NCBI RefSeq assembly: GCF_001590965.1
Contig: NZ_BCTW01000025.1
Coordinates: forward strand, 1-55,588
DNA: 55,588 nt
Source of the DNA: Novosphingobium lentum NBRC 107847
Lineage (GTDB): Bacteria > Pseudomonadota > Alphaproteobacteria > Sphingomonadales > Sphingomonadaceae
Direction of reading: 5' to 3'
In this document: piece by piece, positions 16,638 to 26,043 of the stretch
Layout of the letters: each line of letters starts with the position of its first letter
How positions within the stretch are numbered: position 1 is the stretch's first letter
Notes under the pieces: generated by a model
What the model was told of the DNA's origin: nothing
Database searches by the model: none
What the model saw: the letters and a program-made list of their open reading frames with translations, nothing else
Program-made: the position numbers and the translations under genes

Positions 16638-18191
16638 ATGACCCGCCCTGTCACCCATATTCGCCGCCTGCTCGGCTGGGGACGCGTGCTGGCGCGACAT
16701 GGCGCCTTGCGCCTGCTCGAGGCGAGCCCGAACACGCCCGCCCCGGTGCGCCGGCTGTGCCGTATCGCGCGGTTCGGCACGGTCCAGCCCAAACAGCCCG
16801 ACTATGCCGGGGCGTTTCGCGCGATCGGCCCCGCCGCGATCAAGCTGGGGCAGACGCTGGCGACGCGGCCCGACATCGTCGGCGAGGAAGCCGTGCGCAA
16901 CCTGCTGACGCTGCAGGACAGCCTGCCGCCGGTGTCGTTCGAGCTGATCCGGCGCGAGATCGAAACGAGCTTCGAACGCCCGCTCGACACTATGTTCCGG
17001 CACATCGATCCGGTGCCGGTGGGCGCTGCCTCGATCGCGCAAGTCCATCGCGCCACCACGCTCGACGGGCGCGACGTGGCGGTCAAGGTGCTGCGTCCGG
17101 GCATCCGCGAGAAGTTCGGGCGCGACATCGACACGTACGAATGGGCCGCCGCGCACCTTGAAGCGCTGGGCGGCGAGGCGACCCGGCTGCGACCGCGCCT
17201 GACCATCGCCAATTTCAAGCGCTGGACGCTGCGCGAGCTCGACTTGCGCCGCGAAGCCGCCTCGGCCTCCGAACTCGCCGATGCGATGCACGCGTTCCCC
17301 GGCTATCGCGTTCCGGCGATCGACTGGGACCGCACCAACGGCCGCGTGCTGACGCTCGACTGGGTCGATGGGGTCAAGATCAGCGAGATCGCCGCGCTCG
17401 ATGCCGCCGGGCACGATCGCAAGGAGCTGGCGCGTCGGCTCGTGCTGGCATTCCTGACGCAAGCGATCAGCGGTGGCTATTTCCACGCCGACATGCACCA
17501 GGGCAACCTGTTCGTCGAACCCGACGGCACCATCGCCGCGATCGACTTCGGCATCATGGGCCGCATCGACCGGCGCGCGCGGTCGTGGCTGGCCGAAATC
17601 CTCTACGGCCTGACCACGGGCAACTACCGCCGCGTCGCCGAAATCCATTTCGAGGCGCAGTATGTGCCGAGCTACCACTCGGTCGATGAATTCGCGACCG
17701 CCCTGCGTGCGGTGGGCGAACCGATGCGCGGTCGCCCGGTGAGCGAGCTGTCGGTCGGCCAGATGCTCGACGGATTGTTCGCGATCACCCGCGATTTCGA
17801 CATGCAGACCCAGCCGCACCTGCTGCTGCTGCAGAAGACGATGGTGATGGTCGAAGGCATCGCGCAAAGCCTCGATCCCCAGATCAACATGTGGGACGTG
17901 TCCGCGCCGTTCGTGGGTGGCTGGATCCGCGACGAGCTGGGCCCCGAAGCCGCAATCGCCACGCGCCTGCGCGAAGATGGCGAGACGCTGACGCGCATCC
18001 CCGCGCTGATCCGCCGGATCGAGGACATGTTCCCGGCCAAGGGCGGCGCGCCCGAACCGCCGCCGCTGCCGCACGTCGATCTGATGTGGGATCGCAAAAA
18101 ACCCGCAAGGGACTGGGGTGGTTATCTGCTGGCGCTGGCCAGCGGTGCGGCCATCGTCGCGGCGGGTTCGATGATGGGATGGTGGGGATGA
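16638..18191 (+). CDS. ubiB: UbiB-type atypical kinase/ATPase for ubiquinone biosynthesis
   Basis: Membrane-associated ABC1/UbiB family protein needed for ubiquinone biosynthesis, thought to help extract or present lipid intermediates. The 517 residues contain the family KxGQ motif (I-K-L-G-Q, about residue 72), the A-V-K ATP-binding lysine, the H-A-D-M-H-Q-G-N catalytic-loop equivalent and I-D-F-G as the metal-binding motif, with one or two C-terminal membrane segments. It follows ubiE. Its stop overlaps the next ATG in an ATGA, so the acyltransferase downstream is probably translationally coupled. Confidence 0.95.
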   Translation: MTRPVTHIRRLLGWGRVLARHGALRLLEASPNTPAPVRRLCRIARFGTVQPKQPDYAGAFRAIGPAAIKLGQTLATRPDIVGEEAVRNLLTLQDSLPPVSFELIRREIETSFERPLDTMFRHIDPVPVGAASIAQVHRATTLDGRDVAVKVLRPGIREKFGRDIDTYEWAAAHLEALGGEATRLRPRLTIANFKRWTLRELDLRREAASASELADAMHAFPGYRVPAIDWDRTNGRVLTLDWVDGVKISEIAALDAAGHDRKELARRLVLAFLTQAISGGYFHADMHQGNLFVEPDGTIAAIDFGIMGRIDRRARSWLAEILYGLTTGNYRRVAEIHFEAQYVPSYHSVDEFATALRAVGEPMRGRPVSELSVGQMLDGLFAITRDFDMQTQPHLLLLQKTMVMVEGIAQSLDPQINMWDVSAPFVGGWIRDELGPEAAIATRLREDGETLTRIPALIRRIEDMFPAKGGAPEPPPLPHVDLMWDRKKPARDWGGYLLALASGAAIVAAGSMMGWWG

Positions 18192-19333
18192 CCACCCGAA
18201 CGCTCTCACGGCCCGATCTGCGGTTGACCAAGCGCCACTTCAACGCGTTAGACCTCACCCGCCTGCTGGCGGCGGTCGCGGTATTGTTCTGGCATTATCA
18301 GCACTTCTTCGTTCCCCCCGGGTCGGTCGAGCATATCGAGCGATCGGCGGTGGAGCCGATGCACCATGCGCTGCGCCTGTTCTACGATCATGGCGATCTG
18401 GCGGTGCAGTATTTCTGGGCGGTGTCGGGCTTCGTGTTCGCGCATGTCTATCTGGCCGACGAGGCCGCGCAGGGGCGGTTCTGGCTGGCGCGGTTTGCCC
18501 GGCTGTGGCCGCTGCACCTGCTGACGCTGGTGCTGGTGGCGCTGCTGCAATCGCTCTATTTTGCGCACAACGGCCAGTATTTCATCTACCAGTTCAACGA
18601 TCTGTACCACTTCGCACTGGCCGTGCCGCTGGCGCATTTCTGGGGATTCCAGCAGAACCAGTCGTTCAACGGCCCGTCGTGGTCGCTGTCGACCGAGATC
18701 CTGGCCTATGCCGCGTTCCGGGTGTCGTTGCCGCAATTGCGCCGCACGCCGATCGCGCTGGCGGTCATCGTCGCGGCGGCGATGGCGACGATCGTGCTGC
18801 GCGGGGTCGAACACGACGCGGTGTTCACCTGCATCGGCTATTTCTTCGGCGGAGTCGCCGCCTATGCGCTGGTGCTGCGCACCGGTTACGGCCCGGCCAG
18901 GCTCGGCATTGCGAGTGCCATTCTGGTCGGCCTGGCATCGCGCGCCCACCACAGCATGGCGCTTCAGCCCGCGACCGTGCCGCTGGCGATATTCGCCGTG
19001 CTGTTCGCAGCCGTCGCGGTCGATCGGGCGGATCGCCGCGATACGTTGCGCTTCGGCAAGCGGCTGGGCGATGCCTCGTACGGCATCTACTTGTGGCACT
19101 TCCCGATCCAGCTGGTGCTCGTGCTCACGCTGTCGCCGCTCGTCGCGGTGCCGACGATCGCGCGCCAGCCGCTGTTCCTGGGATTCTTCGTCGGGCTGGC
19201 GTGCCTCGCGGGATTTGCCTCGCAGCACTGGCTCGAGCGGCCCGCGCAGCGCGCGATCCTGCGGCTGGGCGCGCGTGGCTGGCGCTCCCGGCCCGAGACG
19301 GAGAGCGACGGCGAGGCGACCGCCAAGGCCTGA
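18188..19333 (+). CDS. Acyltransferase 3 family membrane protein
   Basis: A polytopic inner-membrane O-acyltransferase, 381 residues with about ten hydrophobic segments. The N-terminal motif F-N-A-L-D-L-T-R-L-L-A-A followed by F-W-H-Y is characteristic of the acyltransferase_3 / OafA family, where the His is thought to be catalytic. The acceptor is unknown; sugars of exopolysaccharide, LPS or peptidoglycan are usual. The start at 18188 overlaps the ubiB stop. It sits where ubiB and coaBC are usually adjacent in related genomes, so it may be an insertion into a conserved block. Confidence 0.87.
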   Translation: MTTRTLSRPDLRLTKRHFNALDLTRLLAAVAVLFWHYQHFFVPPGSVEHIERSAVEPMHHALRLFYDHGDLAVQYFWAVSGFVFAHVYLADEAAQGRFWLARFARLWPLHLLTLVLVALLQSLYFAHNGQYFIYQFNDLYHFALAVPLAHFWGFQQNQSFNGPSWSLSTEILAYAAFRVSLPQLRRTPIALAVIVAAAMATIVLRGVEHDAVFTCIGYFFGGVAAYALVLRTGYGPARLGIASAILVGLASRAHHSMALQPATVPLAIFAVLFAAVAVDRADRRDTLRFGKRLGDASYGIYLWHFPIQLVLVLTLSPLVAVPTIARQPLFLGFFVGLACLAGFASQHWLERPAQRAILRLGARGWRSRPETESDGEATAKA

Positions 19334-19339
19334 AACCCT

Positions 19340-19738
19340 CTACTCGGTGATCTGTTCGATCGTGTGATGCGGCAGCAGGCGCCACGCCGCGAGCAGCAGC
19401 ACGACGTGGAACGCTTCCACCGCCATCGGTACGAGGAAACCGGGCGCGGCGCCGTCCTTGGCCAGGCTGAAGCAGCGCACGGTCAGCGCGGTCCCGAACA
19501 GCAGCGCCGGCACCAGCAGCAGGTCGGCGTTGCGCCGCCACGCGCCCCACATCATGCACACCGCCGCCACGCCGAAGAACGCGGTGAAGTCTGCGCGCAG
19601 TACGGCCAGCCCTGCCAGCCCCTGCGGCGTCAGGCCGAAACTGCCACCCGAATTGGTCGGATCGAACAGGAAGCTGAATGCCAGGAACAGGTCGAACAGC
19701 CCGGCCAGGAAAATAAGCGCGGTCAGGATCAGGCGCAT
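19340..19738 (-). CDS. Small four-helix membrane protein, unknown function
   Basis: 132 residues with four hydrophobic segments and short loops; possibly related to DUF4345-type proteins, but I cannot confirm this. The ATG at 19738 follows GAGGGG at proper spacing; the TTG further upstream lies inside that ribosome site, so it is rejected. It is convergent with the acyltransferase (6 bases between stops) and divergent from coaBC. Confidence 0.75.
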   Translation of the reverse strand: MRLILTALIFLAGLFDLFLAFSFLFDPTNSGGSFGLTPQGLAGLAVLRADFTAFFGVAAVCMMWGAWRRNADLLLVPALLFGTALTVRCFSLAKDGAAPGFLVPMAVEAFHVVLLLAAWRLLPHHTIEQITE

Positions 19739-19849
19739 CGGTTGTCCCCTCAAAATCGTTGTTCCGCTTGTGCCCCACCACGGCGACTAGGGCAAAACAA
19801 ACCCACAAGCCATTGCGCGCGAGCGGGGGGGAAGGCACAAGCGCAGGCG

Positions 19850-21085
19850 ATGACAACCCCCACCCACCCCCGCATCCTGCTGATCGTCGGCGGCGGCATC
19901 GCGGCCTACAAGGCGTGCGAACTGGTGCGGCTGATCCGCAAGGGAGGCGGCTCGGTCACGTGCGTGCTGACCGACGGCGGCGCGCAGTTCGTCACCGCGA
20001 TGACGCTGGCCGCGCTAAGCGAGAACCCGGTGCACACCACGCTGTGGGATCTGAAAAACGAAGTCGAGATGGGCCACATCCAGCTGAGCCGCGAGGCCGA
20101 CCTGGTGGTGGTATGCCCGGCGACCGCCGACCTGATGGCGCGGATGGCTGCGGGAATTGCCGACGATCTGGCCACCACGCTGCTGCTCGCCACCGACAAG
20201 CCCGTGCTGGCGGTGCCCGCGATGAACATGCGGATGTGGCAGCACGCCGCCACGGTGCGCAACGTGGCGACGTTGCGCGGCATGGGCGTGACCGTGCTCG
20301 AACCCGACGAGGGCGCAATGGCCTGTGGCGAATACGGCCCCGGTCGCCTGCCCGAACCGCCCGCGATCTGGGATGCGATCCGCGCAATGACCGGCCGCGA
20401 TCCGCTCGCCGCGCAGCCCGATTTCGCCTTGGCCGATCATCGGCCGCTGTATGGCCGTCATGTGCTCGTCACCGCCGGGCCGACGCACGAGCCGATCGAC
20501 CCGGTACGCTACATCGCCAACCGCTCGAGCGGAAAGCAGGGCTTCGCGATCGCCGCCGCCGCCGCCGATGCGGGCGCGCGAGTGACGTTGGTGGCGGGGC
20601 CGGTCAACCTGCCCACCCCGCCCGGTGTCGAGCGCGTCGATGTCGAGACTGCGCGCGAGATGGCAGCGGCAGTGGACGCCGCGCTGCCCGCCGATGTCGC
20701 GGTGATGGTCGCCGCCGTTGCCGACTGGCGCGCGGCCGAAGATGCGCCGCACAAGCTGAAGAAAGACGGTTCGGGCCAAGTCCCGCCGCTCGCGCTGGCG
20801 GAAAACCCCGATATTCTGGCCACACTTGCCCGATCGCCGCGCCGACCGCGCCTGCTGATCGGCTTTGCCGCCGAGACGCAGGAGGTGGTCACGCATGGGC
20901 AGGCCAAGCGGCTGCGCAAGGGGGCGGACTGGATCGTCGCCAATGACGTTTCGGGAACCGTTATGGGCGGCGCCGACAATGCGGTGCACATCGTCACCGC
21001 TGCGGGCGTCGAAAGCCTGCCCGAAATGCCCAAGGACCGGGTCGCAGCTGCGCTCGTCGAAAGGATCGTCCATGCACTCGTCTGA
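19850..21085 (+). CDS. coaBC: Bifunctional phosphopantothenoylcysteine decarboxylase / phosphopantothenate-cysteine ligase
   Basis: Two consecutive steps of coenzyme A synthesis. The N-terminal CoaC domain (about 1-180) has the flavin-binding glycines, the catalytic His in M-G-H-I-Q-L-S, the substrate clamp P-A-M-N-M-R-M-W and the conserved Cys in A-C-G-E-Y-G. The C-terminal CoaB domain (about 185-411) begins with V-T-A-G-P-T-H-E-P-I-D. ATG 19850 matches the family's N-terminus. It overlaps dut by 14 bases, a conserved pair. Confidence 0.96.
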   Translation: MTTPTHPRILLIVGGGIAAYKACELVRLIRKGGGSVTCVLTDGGAQFVTAMTLAALSENPVHTTLWDLKNEVEMGHIQLSREADLVVVCPATADLMARMAAGIADDLATTLLLATDKPVLAVPAMNMRMWQHAATVRNVATLRGMGVTVLEPDEGAMACGEYGPGRLPEPPAIWDAIRAMTGRDPLAAQPDFALADHRPLYGRHVLVTAGPTHEPIDPVRYIANRSSGKQGFAIAAAAADAGARVTLVAGPVNLPTPPGVERVDVETAREMAAAVDAALPADVAVMVAAVADWRAAEDAPHKLKKDGSGQVPPLALAENPDILATLARSPRRPRLLIGFAAETQEVVTHGQAKRLRKGADWIVANDVSGTVMGGADNAVHIVTAAGVESLPEMPKDRVAAALVERIVHALV

Positions 21086-21548
21086 GCCCGTCCCGGTGAT
21101 GGTCAAACGGCTCGCCCATTTCGGCGACCTCGATCTGCCCGGCTATGCGACCGACGGCGCGGCGGGGATGGACGTGCTCGCGGCAGAGGACGTGGACCTC
21201 GCCCCCGGCGCGCGCCACGCGGTGGCAACCGGGCTGGCGCTGGCGATCCCCCCGGGGTTCGAGATTCAGGTCCGCCCGCGCTCGGGCCTTGCCTTGAAGC
21301 ACGGCATCACCGTGCCCAACACCCCCGGCACCATCGATTCGGACTATCGCGGCGAGCTGAAGGTGATCTTGATCAACCACGGCGCGACCGACTTCGCCGT
21401 GCGCCGCGGCGACCGCATCGCGCAACTCGTGCTCGCTCCGGTGGTGCGCGCGAGCTGGCTCAAGGTCGACGAGCTGGATGAGACGCTGCGCGGCGAAGGC
21501 GGGTTCGGCTCGACCGGGGGGTTTGTCGCTCCATTCGGCGGGGGGTAG
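21072..21548 (+). CDS. dut: Deoxyuridine 5'-triphosphate nucleotidohydrolase
   Basis: Hydrolyses dUTP to dUMP and pyrophosphate, keeping uracil out of DNA and supplying dTMP synthesis. The 158 residues carry all trimeric dUTPase motifs, including A-G-M-D-V, P-R-S-G-L-A, N-T-P-G-T-I-D-S-D-Y-R-G and the C-terminal glycine-rich G-F-G-S-T-G. The ATG at 21072 lies in the coaBC 3' end; ATG 21099 is an alternative. The genes are likely cotranscribed. Confidence 0.95.
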   Translation: MHSSEPVPVMVKRLAHFGDLDLPGYATDGAAGMDVLAAEDVDLAPGARHAVATGLALAIPPGFEIQVRPRSGLALKHGITVPNTPGTIDSDYRGELKVILINHGATDFAVRRGDRIAQLVLAPVVRASWLKVDELDETLRGEGGFGSTGGFVAPFGGG

Positions 21549-21577
21549 GATAAATCAAAACACCGCCGCGAAATCAC

Positions 21578-21922
21578 TTAAATACCGTCGATGGCCACTA
21601 TGTCGGGCAGTGAAGCACCGATTTCGGCAAAGTCGAATTCTGCCAGTTCCTTGCGGCAATAGAGTCGGATCAACAGCCTCGCGCGATCCTCAAACTGGAG
21701 GCTCGTCACCGTGCCCGCCGGATTTGTTCCGGGTCCGCCCAGCCTTAGGCCACGCAATCCCGAAGACGCGTCTTCGGGCTGTATGACGATGACTCCCTCT
21801 CCCGATCCCGGAAGACCACCATAGCCCGACAGTTGGAGGCCAACTACCGCCCCTCGAACTTTTCCCGTCTGACTTGGCATTGGCTGATCCCCAATCACCG
21901 ATATTAAATCGGGAAGCAGCAT
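21578..21922 (-). CDS. Hypothetical protein coupled to a DUF4136 lipoprotein
   Basis: 114 residues with no recognised motif, signal peptide or membrane segment; a Gly/Ser/Leu-rich middle, then a charged C-terminal half. ATG 21922 lies four bases after the stop of the upstream lipoprotein gene. Base composition here is visibly less GC-rich than in neighbours. The longer open frame upstream is only the shadow of the lipoprotein gene. It may be a genuine small gene or a relic of transferred DNA. Confidence 0.5.
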   Translation of the reverse strand: MLLPDLISVIGDQPMPSQTGKVRGAVVGLQLSGYGGLPGSGEGVIVIQPEDASSGLRGLRLGGPGTNPAGTVTSLQFEDRARLLIRLYCRKELAEFDFAEIGASLPDIVAIDGI

Positions 21923-21926
21923 CCGA

Positions 21927-22664
21927 TCAATGGTCGCGGCTGACAACCTTCTTTTCGGGTGCCACCGAAATGCGCACCGTTTCGCCCGAATTGCCGGGGA
22001 AGTTGGTGAACATCGCCTCGACCAGGTTGGGCACGAGGTAGGGCAGGCGGTTGGAGCGCGAGGCCGCTTCGGCCTTGCCTTCGAACAGGCGCTTGCCGTC
22101 GGCATGGCGCTCGATCTTCATGTCGATCTCGCTGGTGTAAACCGTCACCACATCGACATCGCCATAACCGCCGCCGAAGAAGAACGGATCGTTCCATCCA
22201 TAGCCCCAGGCGCCGTGGCCATAGAAACCGCCGCCGCCGAAGCCCCGGCCAAAACCGCGACCGCCGTAAAAGCCGCCGCCATACCCGCCGAACCCGCCGC
22301 CGTACCACGGCGAGAAGAACGGATCGCGGAAGCCCGTGGAATAGACCTTGTCGCGGCCCTGATCGACGCCGTAGTCGAACTTGACGATGAGATCGGCGTT
22401 GGCCGGGCTGGCGGGCGTGTAGCCCAGCCGTTGCATCTGTTGCGCCACGTAGCCGGCGTACTGCCCGAATTCGAGCCCGCCTTCATCGCGCGGATCTTCG
22501 GCGACGATGGCAAACGTCTGGCCTGCCGGCGCGGGCAGCTGGCTCTGGAACCGCGAGACTTTGGCGTCGAAGCCGGTGGTGCAGGCAGCCAGGCTGGCGA
22601 GCAGCAGCGGCACGGCGACCATGCCCTTGAAACGGGACAGTTTGTTCTTTGCAGGCAATGGCAT
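21927..22664 (-). CDS. DUF4136 family lipoprotein with a Gly/Phe/Tyr-rich insert
   Basis: 245 residues with a lipoprotein signal (lipobox L-A-A-C at about residues 25-28) and a DUF4136-type fold beginning around F-D-A-K-V-S-R-F. The middle (about 120-170) is a low-complexity stretch dominated by Gly with Phe, Tyr and Trp. ATG 22664 gives a normal lipoprotein signal and has AGGAG upstream; the more upstream open frame would make the signal internal. Probably an outer-membrane or periplasmic envelope protein; function unknown. It lies 160 bases after trpS. Confidence 0.85.
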   Translation of the reverse strand: MPLPAKNKLSRFKGMVAVPLLLASLAACTTGFDAKVSRFQSQLPAPAGQTFAIVAEDPRDEGGLEFGQYAGYVAQQMQRLGYTPASPANADLIVKFDYGVDQGRDKVYSTGFRDPFFSPWYGGGFGGYGGGFYGGRGFGRGFGGGGFYGHGAWGYGWNDPFFFGGGYGDVDVVTVYTSEIDMKIERHADGKRLFEGKAEAASRSNRLPYLVPNLVEAMFTNFPGNSGETVRISVAPEKKVVSRDH

Positions 22665-22824
22665 GGTCTGGCGACTCCTGGGGGCGGGTCCCGTGCAAAA
22701 CATCCCCGCACGCGACTCTATCATCATTGCCGCAGTTTGTTCCACAAGTGCTGAATGTGCGTTGAATGGTTCCTTACACCAGCCCTCGCCCCCGATGCAG
22801 TCAGCCGGGGTTCAGTCGCACAAA

Positions 22825-23877
22825 TCAGCCCCGCACGAGGCCCAGCGCGGCATAGGCCGCTGCCAGCGTCGGTGCAGCGAGATGCCGTGCGCGCGCCGAA
22901 CCTTGCGCCAGGATCGCATCGAGCGCCTCGCCATCGTGGCGCAGGGCGTTGAACCGCGCGGCGATGGGCGCAAGCTGTTCGACCAGCAATTCGCCCAGCG
23001 CCGGCTTGAACGCGCCGAAGCCCTGCCCGGCAAACTGCGCCAGCACGGCGTCCGGCTTCATCCCCGCCATCGCAGCGTAAATGCCGACGAGGTTGGCGGC
23101 TTCAGTGCGGCCTTCCAGCCCGGCCATCTCCGACGGCAGCGGCTCGGGATCGGTCTTGGCCTTGCGCACTTTCTGCATGATCGTGTCGGCATCGTCGGCC
23201 AGGTTGATGCGGCTCATTTCCGATGGATCGGACTTGCTCATCTTGGCGCTGCCGTCGCGCAAGCTCATGATCCGCGCCGCCTCGGGCGGGATGATCGGAT
23301 CGGGCTGGGTGAAGATGTCCCGGCCCGGCACTTCATGGCCCTGACTGTCGGTGAAGCCCTTGGTTCCGAACGCGGAATTGAACGCTTGCGCAATATCGCG
23401 CGCCAGTTCGAGGTGCTGCTTCTGGTCCTCACCCACCGGCACGTGGGTGGCCTGGTACAGCAGCACGTCGGCGGCCTGGAGCACCGGGTACGTGAACAGC
23501 GCGACCGACTGGCCCTCGCGGTTCTTGCCCGCCTTGTCCTTCCACTGCGTCATGCGGTTGAGCCAGCCCATCCGCGCGGTGCCGTTGAGCAGCCATTGCA
23601 GCTCGGCATGCGCGGGGACTTGCGCCTGGTTGAACAGGATCGACTTGGCCGGGTCGATCCCGCAGGCGACCAGCGCGGCGGCCATCTCGCGCGTGTTGGC
23701 GGCGAGTTCTGCGGGCACGTGCGGCTGGCTGATGGCGTGCAGATCGGCGAGGAAGAACAGGCATTCGCCGCCGGTCGTGACCAGTTCATCCTGCATCCGC
23801 ACCCAGTTGCGGATCGCGCCGAGGTAGTTGCCGAGGTGAAGGTTGCCCGTGGGCTGGATACCGGAAACGACACGCAT
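22825..23877 (-). CDS. trpS: Tryptophanyl-tRNA synthetase
   Basis: Charges tRNA-Trp. It has 350 residues, with the class I HxGN variant H-L-G-N at residues 14-17 and KMSKS at 212-216. The size is slightly above the E. coli enzyme, normal for alphaproteobacteria. The ATG lies nine bases after the murJ stop, so it is likely in the same operon. Confidence 0.97.
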   Translation of the reverse strand: MRVVSGIQPTGNLHLGNYLGAIRNWVRMQDELVTTGGECLFFLADLHAISQPHVPAELAANTREMAAALVACGIDPAKSILFNQAQVPAHAELQWLLNGTARMGWLNRMTQWKDKAGKNREGQSVALFTYPVLQAADVLLYQATHVPVGEDQKQHLELARDIAQAFNSAFGTKGFTDSQGHEVPGRDIFTQPDPIIPPEAARIMSLRDGSAKMSKSDPSEMSRINLADDADTIMQKVRKAKTDPEPLPSEMAGLEGRTEAANLVGIYAAMAGMKPDAVLAQFAGQGFGAFKPALGELLVEQLAPIAARFNALRHDGEALDAILAQGSARARHLAAPTLAAAYAALGLVRG

Positions 23878-23886
23878 GATGGAACG

Positions 23887-25470
23887 TCAGCCTGCTTTGC
23901 CGCGCGTGAATTGCCCGCGCAGCTCGGAAATGGAATAGGCCCCGAACAGCAGGGCCGCGATGCCATAGACGAGCCCGCCGGCCCCGCACAACAGCCCGAG
24001 CGCCAGCACGCGCTCGATCGTGCCGTGGGCCATGTGCGGATCGGCCAGCGGGTTCATGAACCACAACGCCACGCCCATCGCCGCGCCCGCCAGCAGGGTG
24101 CGCAGCGCCTTGGCCTTGAGCCGCGCGTCGAGTTCCAGCTGCCCCCGCCTGTGCAGCGTCCAATACAGCAGCACGGTGTTGACCCACGCTGAAAACGCGG
24201 TCGAGATCGCCACGCCGACATGGCCGAAGTGCCAGATCAGCGTGAGGTTGCCGACGAGGTTGAACAGCATCGAGATCACCGCGATGCGCACCGGCGTCTT
24301 GGTGTCCTGCCGCGCATAGAACCCGGGTGTGAGCACCTTGATCAGCACGTAGGCAGGCACGCCGACCGAAAACGCGGCGAGCGCGCCGGCGGCGCCATAG
24401 GTATCGACCGCCGTGAACGCGCCGTGCTGAAACACCCCGCGCACCAGCGGCACGGCGGAGATCACCAGCGCGATCGCGGCGGGCAGTGACAGGAAGAACG
24501 ACAGTTCCAGCGCGCGGTTCTGCGTCGCCTGCGCGGCAACGATGTTGCCCCCGCCGATCTGGCGCGACAGCAACGGCAGGATCGCGGTGCCCACGCCGAT
24601 GCCGAGCAGCCCCAGCGGCAGCTGGTTCAGTCGGTCGGCATAATAGAGGTACGACACCGCGCCCTGCGGCAGGAACCGCGCGGCGAGCGAGGTCGAGACG
24701 AGCAGGTTGAACTGGATCGCACCCTGTCCCACGGCCGCCGGGCCGATCAGCAGCAGCAGCCGCTTGACGTCGGGCGAGAGGCGCGGGGGACCCAGTTTCA
24801 GCACCACCCCCGCTTGGCGGCACGACCACACCAGCCACGCCAGCTGCATCGCGCCCGACACCGTCACCGCGATCGCCTGCGTCTCGGCCGTGGCGATCTG
24901 CGTGGTGCCGTGGAAGAACAGCAGCGCCACGATCATGCAGATGTTGAGCAGGATCGGCGCGGCGGCGTTGACCCAGAAGCGGTTGAGCGAATTGAGGATG
25001 CCGCCCAGCAGCGACACCAGGCTGATCAGCCCCAGATAAGGAAACGTGATCTGCGTCAGGTGCTTGGCCAGCGCGAACTTTTCCGGCCCGCCATCGGGAA
25101 ACCCGCCGGTCATCGCCCACACCACCGGCCCGGTCAGCGCGATCATCAGCACCGTGAACGCCAGCAGGAACGGGAACAGCACCGATAGCACTTCACCGGC
25201 AAACGCCACCGCCGCCGTCTGTCCGGTGCCGTCTTCCACCGCGTCGCCCTCGGCCATGCGGCGGTTGAAGAACGGCACGAACACCGCCGCAAACGCGCCT
25301 TCGGCAAACAGCGCGCGGAACAGGTTGGGCAGCCGCCACGCGATCAGGAACGCGTCGGACGCCAGCCCCGCGCCGACGAACCGCGCCATCATCATGTCGC
25401 GCACCATGCCCAGCACGCGGCTGACCAGCGTAAGTCCGCCGATCGTGCCGGTGGCGCGCAGGATGTTCAC
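23887..25470 (-). CDS. murJ: Lipid II flippase MurJ
   Basis: Inner-membrane MOP-superfamily exporter that moves the peptidoglycan precursor lipid II to the periplasmic face. It has 527 residues with about fourteen hydrophobic segments, and the N-terminal R-V-L-G-M-V-R-D and F-V-P-F-F-N-R-R motifs typical of MurJ/MviN. The start is GTG. It sits 45 bases after secB and 9 before trpS, so secB-murJ-trpS may be one transcript. Confidence 0.95.
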   Translation of the reverse strand: MNILRATGTIGGLTLVSRVLGMVRDMMMARFVGAGLASDAFLIAWRLPNLFRALFAEGAFAAVFVPFFNRRMAEGDAVEDGTGQTAAVAFAGEVLSVLFPFLLAFTVLMIALTGPVVWAMTGGFPDGGPEKFALAKHLTQITFPYLGLISLVSLLGGILNSLNRFWVNAAAPILLNICMIVALLFFHGTTQIATAETQAIAVTVSGAMQLAWLVWSCRQAGVVLKLGPPRLSPDVKRLLLLIGPAAVGQGAIQFNLLVSTSLAARFLPQGAVSYLYYADRLNQLPLGLLGIGVGTAILPLLSRQIGGGNIVAAQATQNRALELSFFLSLPAAIALVISAVPLVRGVFQHGAFTAVDTYGAAGALAAFSVGVPAYVLIKVLTPGFYARQDTKTPVRIAVISMLFNLVGNLTLIWHFGHVGVAISTAFSAWVNTVLLYWTLHRRGQLELDARLKAKALRTLLAGAAMGVALWFMNPLADPHMAHGTIERVLALGLLCGAGGLVYGIAALLFGAYSISELRGQFTRGKAG

Positions 25471-25515
25471 GACCTGGCTTTCATCGATGGCGCGCCATGC
25501 AGGCGGCGATCGGGA

Positions 25516-26043
25516 TCAGGCGTTGCCCGCCGGTTCGCCGACGCTTTCGGCCTGCCGCGCTTCGATCTGCTGCATGTACAGACCGGTGAAATCGATCGGC
25601 TCGAGCATCAGCGGCGGGTAGCCCGCATCGCGCACGGCGTCGGCCACGATGCGCCGGGCGAACGGGAACAGGATGCGCGGACCTTCGGCGAACAGGAACG
25701 GGTGCGCCTGGTCTTCGGGGATGTTGCGCATCGCGATCAGCCCGCAATAGGCCAGTTCAATGATGAACGCGGTGCCTTGCGCGCCCTTGGAGGTCACGTT
25801 GATCTTCAGTTCGATCTCGTGGATGTCGGGCCCCAGGTTGCGCGCGCCGATGTTGAAATCGACCTGCACTTGCGGTGCGTCTTCCCACTGATAGCTTTCG
25901 GGCGCATTCGGATTCTCGACCGAGAGGTCCTTCACGTACTGCGAGATGATGCCGATCGCAGGCGCGGTATCTTCGCCGTTGGCCACCGGGCCATCGGCCG
26001 CGCCGAGATCGAGATTGCTGATGATGTTGCCTTCGTCGGCCAT
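25516..26043 (-). CDS. secB: Protein-export chaperone SecB
   Basis: Tetrameric cytoplasmic chaperone that holds preproteins unfolded and passes them to SecA. It has 175 residues with the core Q-Y-V-K-D-L-S-V-E-N-P strand and the conserved F-P-F-A-R-R and M-L-E-P-I-D-F runs. The acidic N-terminal extension is typical of alphaproteobacteria. It is divergent from timA across 264 bases, a conserved arrangement. Confidence 0.96.
   Translation of the reverse strand: MADEGNIISNLDLGAADGPVANGEDTAPAIGIISQYVKDLSVENPNAPESYQWEDAPQVQVDFNIGARNLGPDIHEIELKINVTSKGAQGTAFIIELAYCGLIAMRNIPEDQAHPFLFAEGPRILFPFARRIVADAVRDAGYPPLMLEPIDFTGLYMQQIEARQAESVGEPAGNA

Noticed and set aside
15801..18209. An 802-codon minus-strand frame opposite ubiE and ubiB
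   Set aside because: Antisense shadow of two certain genes; Arg/His-rich low-information sequence.
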